Positions 51,128 through 60,681 are shown, numbered from the stretch's first letter. The stretch: 64,000 nucleotides of DNA from JANMMJ01 sp031373255 (GCA_031373255.1 JANMMJ010000054.1:1-64000); one strand, 5' to 3'. A program made the numbers and translations. The notes: generated by a model from the letters alone, not told the origin.

Positions 51128-52458
51128 CGCGCGCCTTCTCTGACAGCCCAGAGATTGAGTTCGAGTCCGGGCCAGTCACCGGCAAAATGCATTCCTATGC
51201 CGCTCGCCGTGCTGAACTCGGGCCACAACGGCGACATGCGGTCGAGATAGAAATAGACATGCGTGGAGATCGCGCGAATCTGCGACGGCGGCGTTGGAAT
51301 ATGGACCAGGCCGATGCCGGGCAGATGCGCCAGGACAATGTCGCGCATCTTTGTCGTCGGGCCGATCTTGAACAGCGCCGGAAACTGGTTCTGGATTTCA
51401 GTGAGCGGCCGCTGGGCTGAAACTTCGAGCACGAATGTGGCATTGCGAAACAGGTTGCGGTCGCGCACCGCCGCGACAAAGGCATTGACATCCTTGACCG
51501 TGATATCGAGGCGGATGGCCCGGCTGATATCGACATTGAGGAATTTCTGGATGTCGCCCAGCACCGGCTCGAACACCGCGTCGAGCCGGTCATGGTCATA
51601 GGCCGCGTAGTCATTGGCCCGCCGTTCCTTGGTCGCATAGGTCGCGAGTTCTCCCGCCAGCGCCACCAATTCGAAGAACAGCCGCTCGGGATGCACGTAG
51701 CGCGAACCGCGCAGATGTTTCAGCTGCGGAATGGAGCGGTTCAGCATCTGCAGCATGAAATAGTCGACACTCTGCAGTCCGCCGCCAGCACCCGGATCGG
51801 ATGCGTAGCGTGCCAGTTCCTCAAGCTTGGTTTCGACCCAGCCGATCACCCTGTCGAGCCAGCCGAGTGTAACCGGATGTGCGCTGGTGATCAGCACCGG
51901 TGGTGCAAATTTCTCGTCGAGTACGATGGCTTTGTCGGTGACTTCGACGATCCGCGCGATTTGCATGCCGACAAATCCGGGTTTCGCCGTCTTGCGGATT
52001 TCGAAAGTCAGGCGTGGATGGCCTATTTCGATCTCCTCCTCCATCCGCAGTTTCGAGGTCGAATCGATAAAGGTCTCGACACCGGAAAAGAACCGGCTGG
52101 CGCTCTCGGCCTCTTCCGCGTCGGCCTCGCGCACATTGGGCATGGCTTCCGGCATCATCAGCCAGACATGCAGGCCCGCCGCGTTTTCCGGGACATTGAT
52201 AGGCGGCGGCAATGGGCTATCGCCAGGCAGGCTGAACGGCGTGCCGTCTGGAAACACACCGGTAGCCCGGCGCAGTCCGAACCTGTTCTGCTGGGCAATA
52301 TCGCGGTCGATTTCGATCTCGCTGAAACCCCAGGGATAGGGCGTGACCGAATCGGTCCGCTTGCGGACAAAGTGCTCCTGGTAGCGTTCGGCCTGCTGGA
52401 AGTGCTGCGGCCGCAGGAACAACCCTTCCGACCAGATGACTTTGCTATACCACGACAT
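51124..52458 (-). CDS. tssK: T6SS baseplate-membrane linker TssK
   Basis: 444 aa. KVIWSEGLFLRPQHFQQAERY is the hallmark opening of TssK; GETIDIRYVLVAS-type stretches are replaced by WLMMPEAMPNVREAD here, and the C-terminal IRAISTHVYFYLDRMSPLW is typical. TssK connects the baseplate to TssLM. Separated from tssA by 219 bases. Confidence 0.95.
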   Translation of the reverse strand: MSWYSKVIWSEGLFLRPQHFQQAERYQEHFVRKRTDSVTPYPWGFSEIEIDRDIAQQNRFGLRRATGVFPDGTPFSLPGDSPLPPPINVPENAAGLHVWLMMPEAMPNVREADAEEAESASRFFSGVETFIDSTSKLRMEEEIEIGHPRLTFEIRKTAKPGFVGMQIARIVEVTDKAIVLDEKFAPPVLITSAHPVTLGWLDRVIGWVETKLEELARYASDPGAGGGLQSVDYFMLQMLNRSIPQLKHLRGSRYVHPERLFFELVALAGELATYATKERRANDYAAYDHDRLDAVFEPVLGDIQKFLNVDISRAIRLDITVKDVNAFVAAVRDRNLFRNATFVLEVSAQRPLTEIQNQFPALFKIGPTTKMRDIVLAHLPGIGLVHIPTPPSQIRAISTHVYFYLDRMSPLWPEFSTASGIGMHFAGDWPGLELNLWAVREGAR

Positions 52459-52677
52459 CGTACCGCATGCTTTCCGCCATTATCGATCCTTCGGTGGCAA
52501 GGCCGCCAGTTTGCATCATGATCGGCGCGATCCAGCCACAAGCACTGCGGGAATCGCCAATGCCGATGATCTTGACGGGCGCGATTGTCTCAATGATTCC
52601 ATGCTAATCATAACAAACCATGTGCTCAAAGCGAAATCGTGCCATCAAGGCCTCGGCGGGCGGGGCAGCCCAAAGGC
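52459..52677. other. Gap between tssA and tssK
   Basis: 219 bases with no ORF of its own, lower GC around 52580-52640 (CTAATCATAACAAACCATG). Could hold a second promoter for tssK onward on the minus strand. I see no clear sigma54-type or palindromic site. Confidence 0.3.
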
Positions 52678-53943
52678 CTACACAGTTTGATTCAAGATGT
52701 CGCGAAGCAGTTCGCGGAAGTCGGCACCGGTAAACCGCCGCGCCTTGTCGAGCAGGAATGGCACTGGACTGGATGGTTCGTTTTTCCGGTAGAAGGTCTC
52801 CACGTCCAGCATGGCGCTCACGGCACGCTGCCGCGTCAGGATCTCTACAGGCTTCGCGTCCGGGACGTTTGCCGGCGCGGCGACTTCGCTTTTGACAACT
52901 GACAGGGCCTTGAGTTGGTCGAAATTCAGGGTCATTGGCCATTCGCCGGCAATCTTGACACTCATGTTCGCCGCGGTCGCCGGTGTCAGCATCTGCAGAA
53001 CATCGACAAATGATTGCCCTTGAACCTGGCGCGCCAGCCGGACCACCAGCAATGCCGGATTTGACGGCTCGAACCGGGCAAAGTAGCTCTCGACCGCTTG
53101 GAGAACAGCAGCAGCCGCGTCAGCTGAGGCCAGAACCTCACCGCCACTGGCAGCAGGGGCGGCTTCATCGCCAGACTGGGACGCATCGGGTGCCTCGGTC
53201 TCCGCAATGGCTGGCGCCGCCTTTGGCTCGCGCTCTTCGACCACCTTTCCGAGAAAACCGCAGATGCCGGAGACAACCTCTTCCAGCCTGTCGAAGGCCG
53301 GCACACTTTCCTGCCCGGCAAAGGCACCCCGGATGGCCTTGAGCGCATCGGCGGTGCGCGAGAACATTTGATAGGCGGCCTTGGTCGCGTCAAAGTCATC
53401 TTTCAGCAGCGCTTCATGAGCGCTGGTAAGGTCCGGCAATACCTCTTCTGCAACCAGTTTCGCCTGCTTGTTGGCGACAAGCACGATCCGGTAGCTGATT
53501 GCCCCCAGGCGCCGATTGGCGACCAGAGTCGCTATTTGCAGTGGCAGGACCACGGTCGGCATGTCGTCGAGGCCGCCGAGAATAACTGACCGCAGCATGT
53601 GGCCGTCCTCGCCACCGGCCGGGTGAAAATGCTCCCAGTGATTGGTTACCAGACCCGCCGCCGCGATGATGGCATCGCAAAATCCGGCGGCCTTGTTCGA
53701 CAGGATTTCGTATTTTGCCGCCAGCACCAGCAGCCGGATATCCCGGTGCTGCCCAAAGAAGGTTTTCATTCCCGTGAGCGATTGCTCAAGCTCCAGTTGG
53801 GAATCCTTGCGGTTAATGAAGCTGGTCGGAAGCCGTGCGTCCGCCGCGGCTACGAAATTCAGGAAATCTGCCGAAAGGTCGGGATCCGGACCGCACGGCG
53901 CGTCGTCCGAAAGGGCTTTGCTCGAAATTTCAACGAATGACAT
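52678..53943 (-). CDS. tssA: T6SS cap/baseplate protein TssA
   Basis: 421 aa. N-terminal ImpA_N domain: DDAPCGPDPDLSADFLNF and the WEHFHPAGGEDGHMLRSVIL stretch. The middle is an Ala/Glu-rich linker. The C-terminal ~150 residues (LQAVESYFARFEPSNPALLV, FVDVLQMLTP, then a second YRKNEPSSPVPFLLDKARR) carry a repeated FEPSNP/NEPSSP motif found in the VasJ-like class. Likely the first gene of the large minus-strand operon. Confidence 0.93.
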   Translation of the reverse strand: MSFVEISSKALSDDAPCGPDPDLSADFLNFVAAADARLPTSFINRKDSQLELEQSLTGMKTFFGQHRDIRLLVLAAKYEILSNKAAGFCDAIIAAAGLVTNHWEHFHPAGGEDGHMLRSVILGGLDDMPTVVLPLQIATLVANRRLGAISYRIVLVANKQAKLVAEEVLPDLTSAHEALLKDDFDATKAAYQMFSRTADALKAIRGAFAGQESVPAFDRLEEVVSGICGFLGKVVEEREPKAAPAIAETEAPDASQSGDEAAPAASGGEVLASADAAAAVLQAVESYFARFEPSNPALLVVRLARQVQGQSFVDVLQMLTPATAANMSVKIAGEWPMTLNFDQLKALSVVKSEVAAPANVPDAKPVEILTRQRAVSAMLDVETFYRKNEPSSPVPFLLDKARRFTGADFRELLRDILNQTV

Positions 53944-54002
53944 GCGTGACCCGTTCTACCCATGCGATGACCAGATGGTCAGGATGGTTTCCGGAACAGA
54001 TC

Positions 54003-54524
54003 CTATTCAACGATCCGCCGTGTTTCGACTCGCCTGTTGAGCGGATCCATCGGGTCGTTGGTGATCAGGCGGCTTTCCCCATAACCATTCGCAACCAGCC
54101 GGCTGACGTCTACGCCTTTATCATTAAGATATTGCAGCACCGATTTTGCCCGGCGCTTGGAAAGATCAAGATTGTGGTCGTCGCTGCCCGAAGCGTCGGT
54201 GTACCCCTCCACGGCGAATTTCATGGCGCCAAGTTCGTTGCTGTTCATCGCTTCCGCCGCAACTGAAAGCTGCGCCTGGGCCTGGTCGGTCAATTGCGCC
54301 GAGTCGAGCTCGAAGGTCACATTGAGGTCAAAGCCCATGTCCGGCTTGCTGGCCCCGGCAGGCTCGCAGCCCTCGCCAACGCAAAGGCCGCGGGTCGCGC
54401 CATTGCCCGCACCCGAGGTGAAATACTTAACCATATCTTCGGCAGAAAATTTTTCGCCGCCTTGGGCTTCAGCCGCAAACAGGGCAAGAATTGCGGCGGC
54501 GAACAACAGGGATTTTACCGGCAT
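54003..54524 (-). CDS. Secreted OmpA-family protein
   Basis: 173 aa. Signal peptide 1-22 (cut after AQG). A short Cys-containing segment (GLCVGEGCEP) precedes the OmpA-like peptidoglycan-binding domain: FELDSAQLTDQAQAQL, VEGYTDASGSDDHN, LSKRRAKSVLQYL, NRRVETRRI. No outer-membrane barrel or lipobox, so a periplasmic wall-binding protein. It sits upstream of tssA and divergent from vgrG, so could help anchor the T6SS envelope complex where TssJ is missing (inference). Confidence 0.85.
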   Translation of the reverse strand: MPVKSLLFAAAILALFAAEAQGGEKFSAEDMVKYFTSGAGNGATRGLCVGEGCEPAGASKPDMGFDLNVTFELDSAQLTDQAQAQLSVAAEAMNSNELGAMKFAVEGYTDASGSDDHNLDLSKRRAKSVLQYLNDKGVDVSRLVANGYGESRLITNDPMDPLNRRVETRRIVE

Positions 54525-54635
54525 GACCCGCCTCCAGAAGCTGGTCTTTATTCAATAGACTATGCCGCAACGGCTATGTAGAGTCAATTTAAAGAGATCA
54601 ATCTGCGTGTACTCGCCGCTCAGTCGAGGAACTCA
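54525..54635. promoter_or_regulatory. Divergent region between OmpA gene and vgrG
   Basis: 111 bases with AT-rich centre (ATTCAATAGACTATG, GTCAATTTAAAGAGATCAATC). Must carry promoters for the vgrG operon and the OmpA gene. GAGGA precedes the vgrG ATG at 54636. No defined operator recognised. Confidence 0.4.
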
Positions 54636-56459
54636 ATGGCGCTGAAGCTAAGTCAAGATACGCGGGTCGCTAAATTCACTACTCCGTTGGGTCAAAATGT
54701 CCTCGCACTTGAGCGCTTTCAGGGTCACGAGGCCGTAGGCGAACTCTTCGAATTCCACGTCGATGCGGTAAGCGAAGCCAAGGACGGCAAGCCCGAGGTC
54801 ACTTTCGACAAGGCTCTGGGAAACCTTTGCTGCGTGTCCATCAAGAACCACGATGGATCGATGCGCCATTTCAATGGAATGCTCACCGAAGCGCGCTGGC
54901 GCGGCGTCCAGGGCTCGTTGTTTGCTTACAGTCTCGTCCTGCAACCCTGGCTGTGGATGCTGTCGCGCGTCTCGGACTGCCACATATTCGCGAAACTGAC
55001 AATTCCTGCCATCATCAAGCAGGTCCTCGGAAAATCATGCTATCCCTTCGCCGATTTTGAGGAGCGGTACTCATCGTCCTATCAGCCCCTCGAATACTGT
55101 GTCCAGTACCGTGAAACCGATTTGCAGTTTGTCTGCAGGCTCATGGAAGAGGCCGGAATCTTCTATTTCTTCGAGCACAGCGAAGGCGGTCACAAGCTGA
55201 TTCTCGGCGACTCCGCATCGGCCCACCATCCCAAGAACGGCGGCAGCAAGCTCATTTTCCGGCAGCTTGCCGGCCAGGATCGCCGCAAGGAGGAAGCCCT
55301 CCACACCTGGCAGGCGGGGCGCCAGTTCGCCACTGGCAAATATGTCCTGAAGGACTACGATTACCTGAAGCCCAGCAATCCCCTGAAGAGTGAGAACGAA
55401 GGCGGCGGCGCCTACCGCAGCGCCAACCTGGAGCGTTACGACTACCCCGGACGCTACGAAGAAACCTCCGTCGGCGACAACTACGCAAGATTTCGCCTTG
55501 AAGCCGAACAGGCCACGGACAAGAGGTGCAGGGCCGAAGGCGACAGCGTGTCAAGCTGCCCCGGCATGCTGATGAAACTCGCTGAGCATTATGAGGAAAG
55601 CCAGAACGTCGAACATCTGATTGTGAGTGCCGAACATTCGTTCAGCACCAACTACTACCGGAGCGGCGGCGGGGCGAGCGGTGGCGAGGACTATTCGGGC
55701 ATCTATGAATTCCTGCCCAAATCGGTCCCCTTCCGCCTGCGCCAGATCACGCCAAAACCTGTCATTCCCGGACCTCAAACCGCGGTTGTCACCGGCAAGG
55801 GCGAGATCGATGTCGACAAGCATGGCCGCATCATGGTGCTTTTCCATTGGGACCGGGAAAAGAACAAGAAATATGCGCGCTGGGTTCGCATCGCTCAGGT
55901 CTGGGCCGGCAAAGCCTGGGGCGGCATCTATATCCCGCGCGTCGGCATGGAAGTCGTCGTGCACTTCATCGACGGCGATCCCGACCGGCCACTGGTGACC
56001 GGCACAGTCTATAACGCTGAAAACACCGTTCCCTATGCCTTGCCCGCCAACAAGACCATTGCCGGCGTGAAGTCGAATTCCTCGGAAGGCGGCGGTGGCT
56101 ATAATGAATTTATCTTCGAGGACAAGGCCAAGTCCGAGAAGATTGTCATGCACGCCCAGAAGGATCTGGAAGCCACCATCGAGCATGACGAAAAATGGAC
56201 GACGCACCACGACGTCATCGTGGAAATCGATAACAACCGCACGGAAAAGATTGGCAACACGTGGAAGGTCGAGGCCACGAGCAAGATTGAATTTATCGTC
56301 GGCACCAGCAAGATTGTCATGGACCCGACAAGCATCACGATCGAATCGCTGTTGATCAAGATCAAGGCGCAAACCATGCTCGAGGCAACCTCATTGACCA
56401 CGACGGTCAAGGGAGATGCGATACTGACGCTTAAAGGTGGATTGGTGCTAATCAACTGA
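54636..56459 (+). CDS. vgrG: T6SS spike protein VgrG (TssI)
   Basis: 607 aa. gp27-like head (FEFHVDAVSE, FNGMLTEARW, LQFVCRLMEEAGIFYFFEH), gp5-like OB domain (ITPKPVIPGPQTAVVTGKG, DKHGRIMVLFHWDR, VRIAQVWAGKAWGGIYIPR, VVHFIDGDPDRPLVTGTVYN) and a beta-helix needle of short repeats to the end (KAQTMLEATSLTTTVKGD). No extra C-terminal effector domain, so cargo is probably carried separately. First gene of the plus-strand set vgrG-DUF6931-tagH-PAAR. Confidence 0.96.
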   Translation: MALKLSQDTRVAKFTTPLGQNVLALERFQGHEAVGELFEFHVDAVSEAKDGKPEVTFDKALGNLCCVSIKNHDGSMRHFNGMLTEARWRGVQGSLFAYSLVLQPWLWMLSRVSDCHIFAKLTIPAIIKQVLGKSCYPFADFEERYSSSYQPLEYCVQYRETDLQFVCRLMEEAGIFYFFEHSEGGHKLILGDSASAHHPKNGGSKLIFRQLAGQDRRKEEALHTWQAGRQFATGKYVLKDYDYLKPSNPLKSENEGGGAYRSANLERYDYPGRYEETSVGDNYARFRLEAEQATDKRCRAEGDSVSSCPGMLMKLAEHYEESQNVEHLIVSAEHSFSTNYYRSGGGASGGEDYSGIYEFLPKSVPFRLRQITPKPVIPGPQTAVVTGKGEIDVDKHGRIMVLFHWDREKNKKYARWVRIAQVWAGKAWGGIYIPRVGMEVVVHFIDGDPDRPLVTGTVYNAENTVPYALPANKTIAGVKSNSSEGGGGYNEFIFEDKAKSEKIVMHAQKDLEATIEHDEKWTTHHDVIVEIDNNRTEKIGNTWKVEATSKIEFIVGTSKIVMDPTSITIESLLIKIKAQTMLEATSLTTTVKGDAILTLKGGLVLIN

Positions 56460-56516
56460 GGACTGGGACGTGGTGGAGACGTTGTCATATCCAGCTTATC
56501 CGGCCGGGGATCGAAG

Positions 56517-57080
56517 GTGAAAGCCGTGCGGCATTTGCGGTTCAGTACCGCCAGACAGGTCTTCGACGCATACGCGCCGGTGCGTGAGGATATTGCCGCC
56601 GAGCCTGGCGATGCGCCGCCCCTCGTATTCCTCGATTCGCTGATGAAAGGCCCAACCCCCGAGGATGCAATCAGCTTCTGCAGCTATCTTCTGCCCAAGC
56701 GCGAAGCCGTATGGTGGGCCTGTGAAAGCATACGCAGCATCGCGCCACCCGTCTCCGAGAGCGACAAGCATCTGCTCGATCTGAGCGAGCAGTGGGTCCG
56801 CGTACCCGAGGAAGAAAAACGCGTGGCGGCGAAGGCTGCCGGCATGGCAGCCGTGGTCAAGAATGCGCCTGCCTGGGTGGCGTTGGCCGCGGCCTGGTCG
56901 GGCGGCAGCATGGTCGACGACCCGGAAAGGCCTGTACCGCCGCCTGATTTCCTGACCGCCAAGGCGGTCCGCGCAGCGATCCTCACGGCACTCGCCCAGT
57001 CGGCGCCGAAAGACCGGAGCCAGAAGCTGGAAGCCACGGTCCAGAGGGCGCTGAAACTCGTTAACGGTGGTGCTTCATAA
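56517..57080 (+). CDS. DUF6931 family T6SS-linked protein
   Basis: 187 aa, GTG start at 56517. Helical cytoplasmic protein with LLPKREAVWWACESIR and SEQWVRVPEEEKRVAAKAA, the pattern of DUF6931 proteins, which are known to me only from T6SS loci. Position between vgrG and tagH suggests a chaperone or adaptor for VgrG or cargo loading, which is inference. Confidence 0.72.
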   Translation: MKAVRHLRFSTARQVFDAYAPVREDIAAEPGDAPPLVFLDSLMKGPTPEDAISFCSYLLPKREAVWWACESIRSIAPPVSESDKHLLDLSEQWVRVPEEEKRVAAKAAGMAAVVKNAPAWVALAAAWSGGSMVDDPERPVPPPDFLTAKAVRAAILTALAQSAPKDRSQKLEATVQRALKLVNGGAS

Positions 57081-57156
57081 TTCCGCCGCCGCATTGGCAG
57101 CATTCGCAAACTGCACTAGAACGCATTGGTTTACTTGAGTTGGATCAAGAGATTTC

Positions 57157-58512
57157 GTGCTCACGCTAAAGATTGAAAATATTGATCGGCTGCCGGACGG
57201 GGGTCCGATCCAGGTCAATGTCGACCAGCGCGGCCTCGATCTTGGGCGCGATCAATATCTTGACTGGACACTTCCCGATCCGAGCCGGTTCATTTCCGGC
57301 AAGCACTGCGAAGTGCGTTTCTATGAGGGCTGCTATTGGCTCTTTGACGTCTCGACCAACGGCACATTTGTGAATGGCTCAAGCAAGCGCATGCAAAGCC
57401 CTTACAAGCTCGCCGACGGCGACCGGCTCACCATCGGCGACTACATCATTGCCGTTTCAGTGAAGGGTCAGGACAAACCGGCCGCACCGCCGCCAGTCAT
57501 GCGCCCCGCCGAACCCCCGCCGGTCATGCGGCCACCCGAGCCGCCCCCGCCCATGCCAAGTGCTGACCCATGGCAAACCGACGATGGCCCCCCCGCTATC
57601 GATCCCCGGGATCTGATGCCGCAGAGAGACCGTGGTCAGCGCGCCGGCGATTTTCTGAACAGCATTCCGGCTATCCCGCCCGTCAACGAGCCTGCAAAAT
57701 TCGCCATGCCACAACCGGCCCGCCAGAGTTTTTCGTGGGATACATCGCAGGTCGGTCACCAGGACGTCCCGGAAATTTCGCCTGCCAAGGCACAGCCGGC
57801 GGCCGAATACTGGCCAACCGAAAATGAAATGCCGTTTCCGGCACCCCCGAAGGAGCTTCCGCCAACCGCACCTGTGGTCCAGGAAACAGTGCCCCAGGCA
57901 GGTGCTCCACCGCCTGCCGCACCGAGCCCTGGCGCCGGAAGCTTCATCGAACAATTTGCCGCTGGCGCCAGAATTCCGATGGAGCACCTGCACGGCCGGG
58001 ACGCAGGGACCTTGGGCCGCGAGCTTGGCGCGCTCCTGAACCTCACCTGCGCCAATCTCATGCAACTTCTGCAGGCCCGTGCAGCCGCAAAGACTTTGGC
58101 CCGCAGCGGCCACCGGACCTTGATTCAGCCGGCAGAGAACAACCCGCTCAAATTCATGCCGACGGCGGAAGACGCCATCAAGGTGATGCTTGGCCCCGGT
58201 TCGGGCGGTTATCTGGACAGCCGCAAATCCATTGAAAGAAGTTTTTCCGATATCAAATCGCATCAGGTGGCAACCCTTGCCGCCATGCAATTGGCTGTCG
58301 CCCAGCTTGTCGAGGATCTGGCGCCGGAGGCCATCGAAAAGGCGGGGGGAACGTCCAAACCCTCGCTGCTCGGCGGCGGCAAGGCGCGCCACTGGGACAC
58401 CTTTGTGGAGCGCTGGAAAGCCAAGACCGCGCGCCATGAGCACGGCATGCTCGGTGAATTCCTTGAACTCTACGCAAAGTTTTACGACCAGCAGAGCCGC
58501 GGCAATCAATAG
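57157..58512 (+). CDS. tagH: T6SS FHA-domain protein TagH (Fha)
   Basis: 451 aa, GTG start. Residues 1-100 are an FHA domain: DLGRDQYLDWTLPDPSRFIS, ISGKHCEVRF, NGTFVNGS, which reads phosphothreonine. A long Pro-rich linker (~110-265) follows, with repeats of PPPVMRPAEP type, and a conserved C-terminal domain (FMPTAEDAIKVMLGPG, GYLDSRKSIERSFSDIKSHQ). Partner of PpkA/PppA in the phosphorylation-dependent switch. Confidence 0.92.
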   Translation: MLTLKIENIDRLPDGGPIQVNVDQRGLDLGRDQYLDWTLPDPSRFISGKHCEVRFYEGCYWLFDVSTNGTFVNGSSKRMQSPYKLADGDRLTIGDYIIAVSVKGQDKPAAPPPVMRPAEPPPVMRPPEPPPPMPSADPWQTDDGPPAIDPRDLMPQRDRGQRAGDFLNSIPAIPPVNEPAKFAMPQPARQSFSWDTSQVGHQDVPEISPAKAQPAAEYWPTENEMPFPAPPKELPPTAPVVQETVPQAGAPPPAAPSPGAGSFIEQFAAGARIPMEHLHGRDAGTLGRELGALLNLTCANLMQLLQARAAAKTLARSGHRTLIQPAENNPLKFMPTAEDAIKVMLGPGSGGYLDSRKSIERSFSDIKSHQVATLAAMQLAVAQLVEDLAPEAIEKAGGTSKPSLLGGGKARHWDTFVERWKAKTARHEHGMLGEFLELYAKFYDQQSRGNQ

Positions 58513-58592
58513 CCGGGCACCGCTGCCCACGGTTTCGGTTGGATCGGTCCTCAGCCTGCGCTATTCTGCAATGAAGGAAGGAACAGCAACTC

Positions 58593-58883
58593 ATGGGTAT
58601 GCCCGCCGCCCGCATTACCGACATGCATGTGTGCCCGATGGTGACCGTGCTGGTGCCACATGTCGGTGGCCCGATTGCGACCGGCTTTCCCACCGTGATC
58701 ACCGGAGGAATGCCGCAGGCCCGCATTACCGATATGTGCGTTTGCGTCGGCCCGCCGGATATGATTGCCCTCGGCTCCTTCACCGTGATTGTCGGTGGCC
58801 AGCCGGCAGCCCGAATCGGCGATATGACCGTTCACGGCGGCGCAATTGTTACGGGCTTTCCAACCGTGCTGATCGGTCCCTGA
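58593..58883 (+). CDS. PAAR-domain spike tip protein
   Basis: 96 aa, all PAAR: three repeats (PAARITDMHVCP, PQARITDMCVC, PAARIGDMTVHGG) with metal-binding His/Cys. Caps VgrG and sharpens the spike. No N- or C-terminal toxin extension. AAGGAAGGA precedes the ATG. Confidence 0.95.
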   Translation: MGMPAARITDMHVCPMVTVLVPHVGGPIATGFPTVITGGMPQARITDMCVCVGPPDMIALGSFTVIVGGQPAARIGDMTVHGGAIVTGFPTVLIGP

Positions 58884-58906
58884 ACCTCATTCGCCTGGCG
58901 GCATGA

Positions 58907-60253
58907 TTACTCAACCCGGAAAGCCGAGAGCCCGATGGCGATATCGGACTCTGAAGCGGCAGCCTTTGCAACGACGTCCGCGAATGAGTCGAGACTTGCC
59001 GCCTGTTCCCCGGAGCTGAATTGCTCCAGTTCCTGTTGGGAAGCGACCGCCACGATCAATTGATTGCGGCCCTTGCCCTCGGCAGTCAGAAACACCTTCA
59101 CGGTGAATGACCAGCTGTCATTGCTCTTGCGCAGATAGCTGGAGATATCGTGGATCTTGCCGTCGTCATCGACCAGCAGCAGGCTGAGCCAGGGATGGCG
59201 CACACCGTCCACGTCGCCATGAAGCTCTCCGCCGCTGTTGACGCTCTGCGCATCGAGCATGACGTGAAGCTCCGGCGTCCGCGATTTGAGCAAGCGCCCG
59301 ATCAGCCCGATCGCCGGACACTGCCGGCTGGTGATCTGCCGCACTTCAACGGCTGCCTTGCTGCCAAAAGCCCGGCGCAGTTCCGTGCCGAAGGCCAGAA
59401 TGGGGCCGACCTCCGAACCAAAACCATCGATCCGCATATCCTCGCCCTCGACAGACACCGGCATCGCAAAGAAGCACGATCCACCTCTATAGCCCCGGAC
59501 AAAGCTTCGCATTTTCTCTGCGAGCGAGACTGGCACAATCGTGGCCGGAGCCAGCGCCACCTGTTGTTCTGCGGATACGACAGGTTCAACGGTTTCAGGC
59601 GGCGGAGCGGTGGACTGATTCTGCACAGGCTGAACCAATTTAACGATCCCAGCCGTTGTGGGCGCTACGCCGGACTGCTTCGGCGCGACAACGGCTGGCT
59701 TCGCAGCAGGAACAGGCGCAGCTTCCGCGCTAGTGGATGGCGCAACATTGGTCACAGTGGCAGGTGTGGCTGGCGCAGCCAGGATCACTGGTACACTATC
59801 CTGAACCGGGAGTTGCGGATCCTCACGCACTGGTTGGCTCAACGCCGCATCGGGTGTAATGGCAGCGATTGCATCCGGCTGGCTTGCCGGACTAAGTTGC
59901 TCGGCTTGCGCAGGTTGGGAAGCCTGTTCTGCGGCAACCGGCTTGAGCCGGGATTCTTCAGCCACGACTCCCGCATTGGCATTGGCGCTGGATAGAGGTG
60001 CAAGCGCGCTTTTGGCCGTCGCAGACACGGGTTGAGTCGCTTGCGTGTCGCGCTGATTCGCTTGCAGAGGCGTTTGCGATTGCACCTCCGGAACGGCTGT
60101 AACGGCAAAACCGCTATCCTCCGAGATACGCAGTTCGGCGAGCGGAGGCGACGCGGTGCCGCCGGCAAGACTGGATACAAAGGCCAGCAGCACCAGATGC
60201 CCGGCAAGCGACGCTGCGGATGCAATCACCCAGGCCGCAACGCGCTTCATCAT
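58907..60253 (-). CDS. TonB-like periplasmic protein sharing PpkA's C-terminal domain
   Basis: 448 aa. N-terminal inner-membrane helix (residues ~7-30), a long Ala/Pro/Gln-rich periplasmic linker (~35-240) as in TonB/TolA, and a C-terminal domain (~245-448). That domain does not look like TonB's. It opens YRGGSCFFAMP and carries RQCPAIGL, SGGELHGDVDGVR, DDDGKIHDIS, GKGRNQLIVAVAS and ends FRVE, each with a counterpart at the same spacing in the PpkA kinase tail (42220-42830). ATG overlaps the second exbD's stop (ATGA). Confidence 0.75.
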   Translation of the reverse strand: MMKRVAAWVIASAASLAGHLVLLAFVSSLAGGTASPPLAELRISEDSGFAVTAVPEVQSQTPLQANQRDTQATQPVSATAKSALAPLSSANANAGVVAEESRLKPVAAEQASQPAQAEQLSPASQPDAIAAITPDAALSQPVREDPQLPVQDSVPVILAAPATPATVTNVAPSTSAEAAPVPAAKPAVVAPKQSGVAPTTAGIVKLVQPVQNQSTAPPPETVEPVVSAEQQVALAPATIVPVSLAEKMRSFVRGYRGGSCFFAMPVSVEGEDMRIDGFGSEVGPILAFGTELRRAFGSKAAVEVRQITSRQCPAIGLIGRLLKSRTPELHVMLDAQSVNSGGELHGDVDGVRHPWLSLLLVDDDGKIHDISSYLRKSNDSWSFTVKVFLTAEGKGRNQLIVAVASQQELEQFSSGEQAASLDSFADVVAKAAASESDIAIGLSAFRVE

Positions 60254-60672
60254 CGCGCGTCATCCTGAATGGTGACGAGTGAAATGTTACGAACTCCGAG
60301 GCCCTTCAGCGCATCGATTGTATCAATGAGCTTTGCCGCCTTGAGCCGGCGATCCGCCGCGATCACAAGTGCAGGCAAGGTATCGCCTTCAAGCCCGATC
60401 GCCTTCGCGTCCGACTTCAATTGATTGACAATCTGATCGGCAGTGACCGGCGCGCCGCGAAACACAATGCGGCCTTCGCGGCTGATCGACACTGCATCGC
60501 GCGGTGGATTGCCGGCCGTAATCAGGATCGAACGCGGCGGTTCCACGCCGATTTCCTGTTGCTCCGCAATCGTGCCGTTCACCAGGAAGAACAGCAGAAG
60601 CAGAAACACGATATTGATGAGTTGCAGCACCCAGTCGGACGAACGCTTCGGAACAACAGGAGCAAGCCGCAT
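60250..60672 (-). CDS. ExbD/TolR family protein, Asn in place of the membrane Asp
   Basis: 140 aa. One membrane helix (LINIVFLLLLFFLV, residues 18-31) and a periplasmic domain ending GLGVRNISLVT. In the ExbD/TolR/MotB family an Asp in this helix carries protons; here position 20 is Asn, while the upstream paralog has Asp at the equivalent position 20. So this subunit probably cannot take a proton by itself. Overlaps the TonB-like gene by 4 bases. Confidence 0.82.
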   Translation of the reverse strand: MRLAPVVPKRSSDWVLQLINIVFLLLLFFLVNGTIAEQQEIGVEPPRSILITAGNPPRDAVSISREGRIVFRGAPVTADQIVNQLKSDAKAIGLEGDTLPALVIAADRRLKAAKLIDTIDALKGLGVRNISLVTIQDDAR

Positions 60673-60681
60673 GATGGCCCC

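Noticed and set aside
58907..60253. Calling this gene TonB
   Set aside because: The helix-linker layout and ExbBD neighbours fit, but the C-terminal domain matches the kinase tail and shows no TonB-type ending; no TonB-dependent receptor is nearby.
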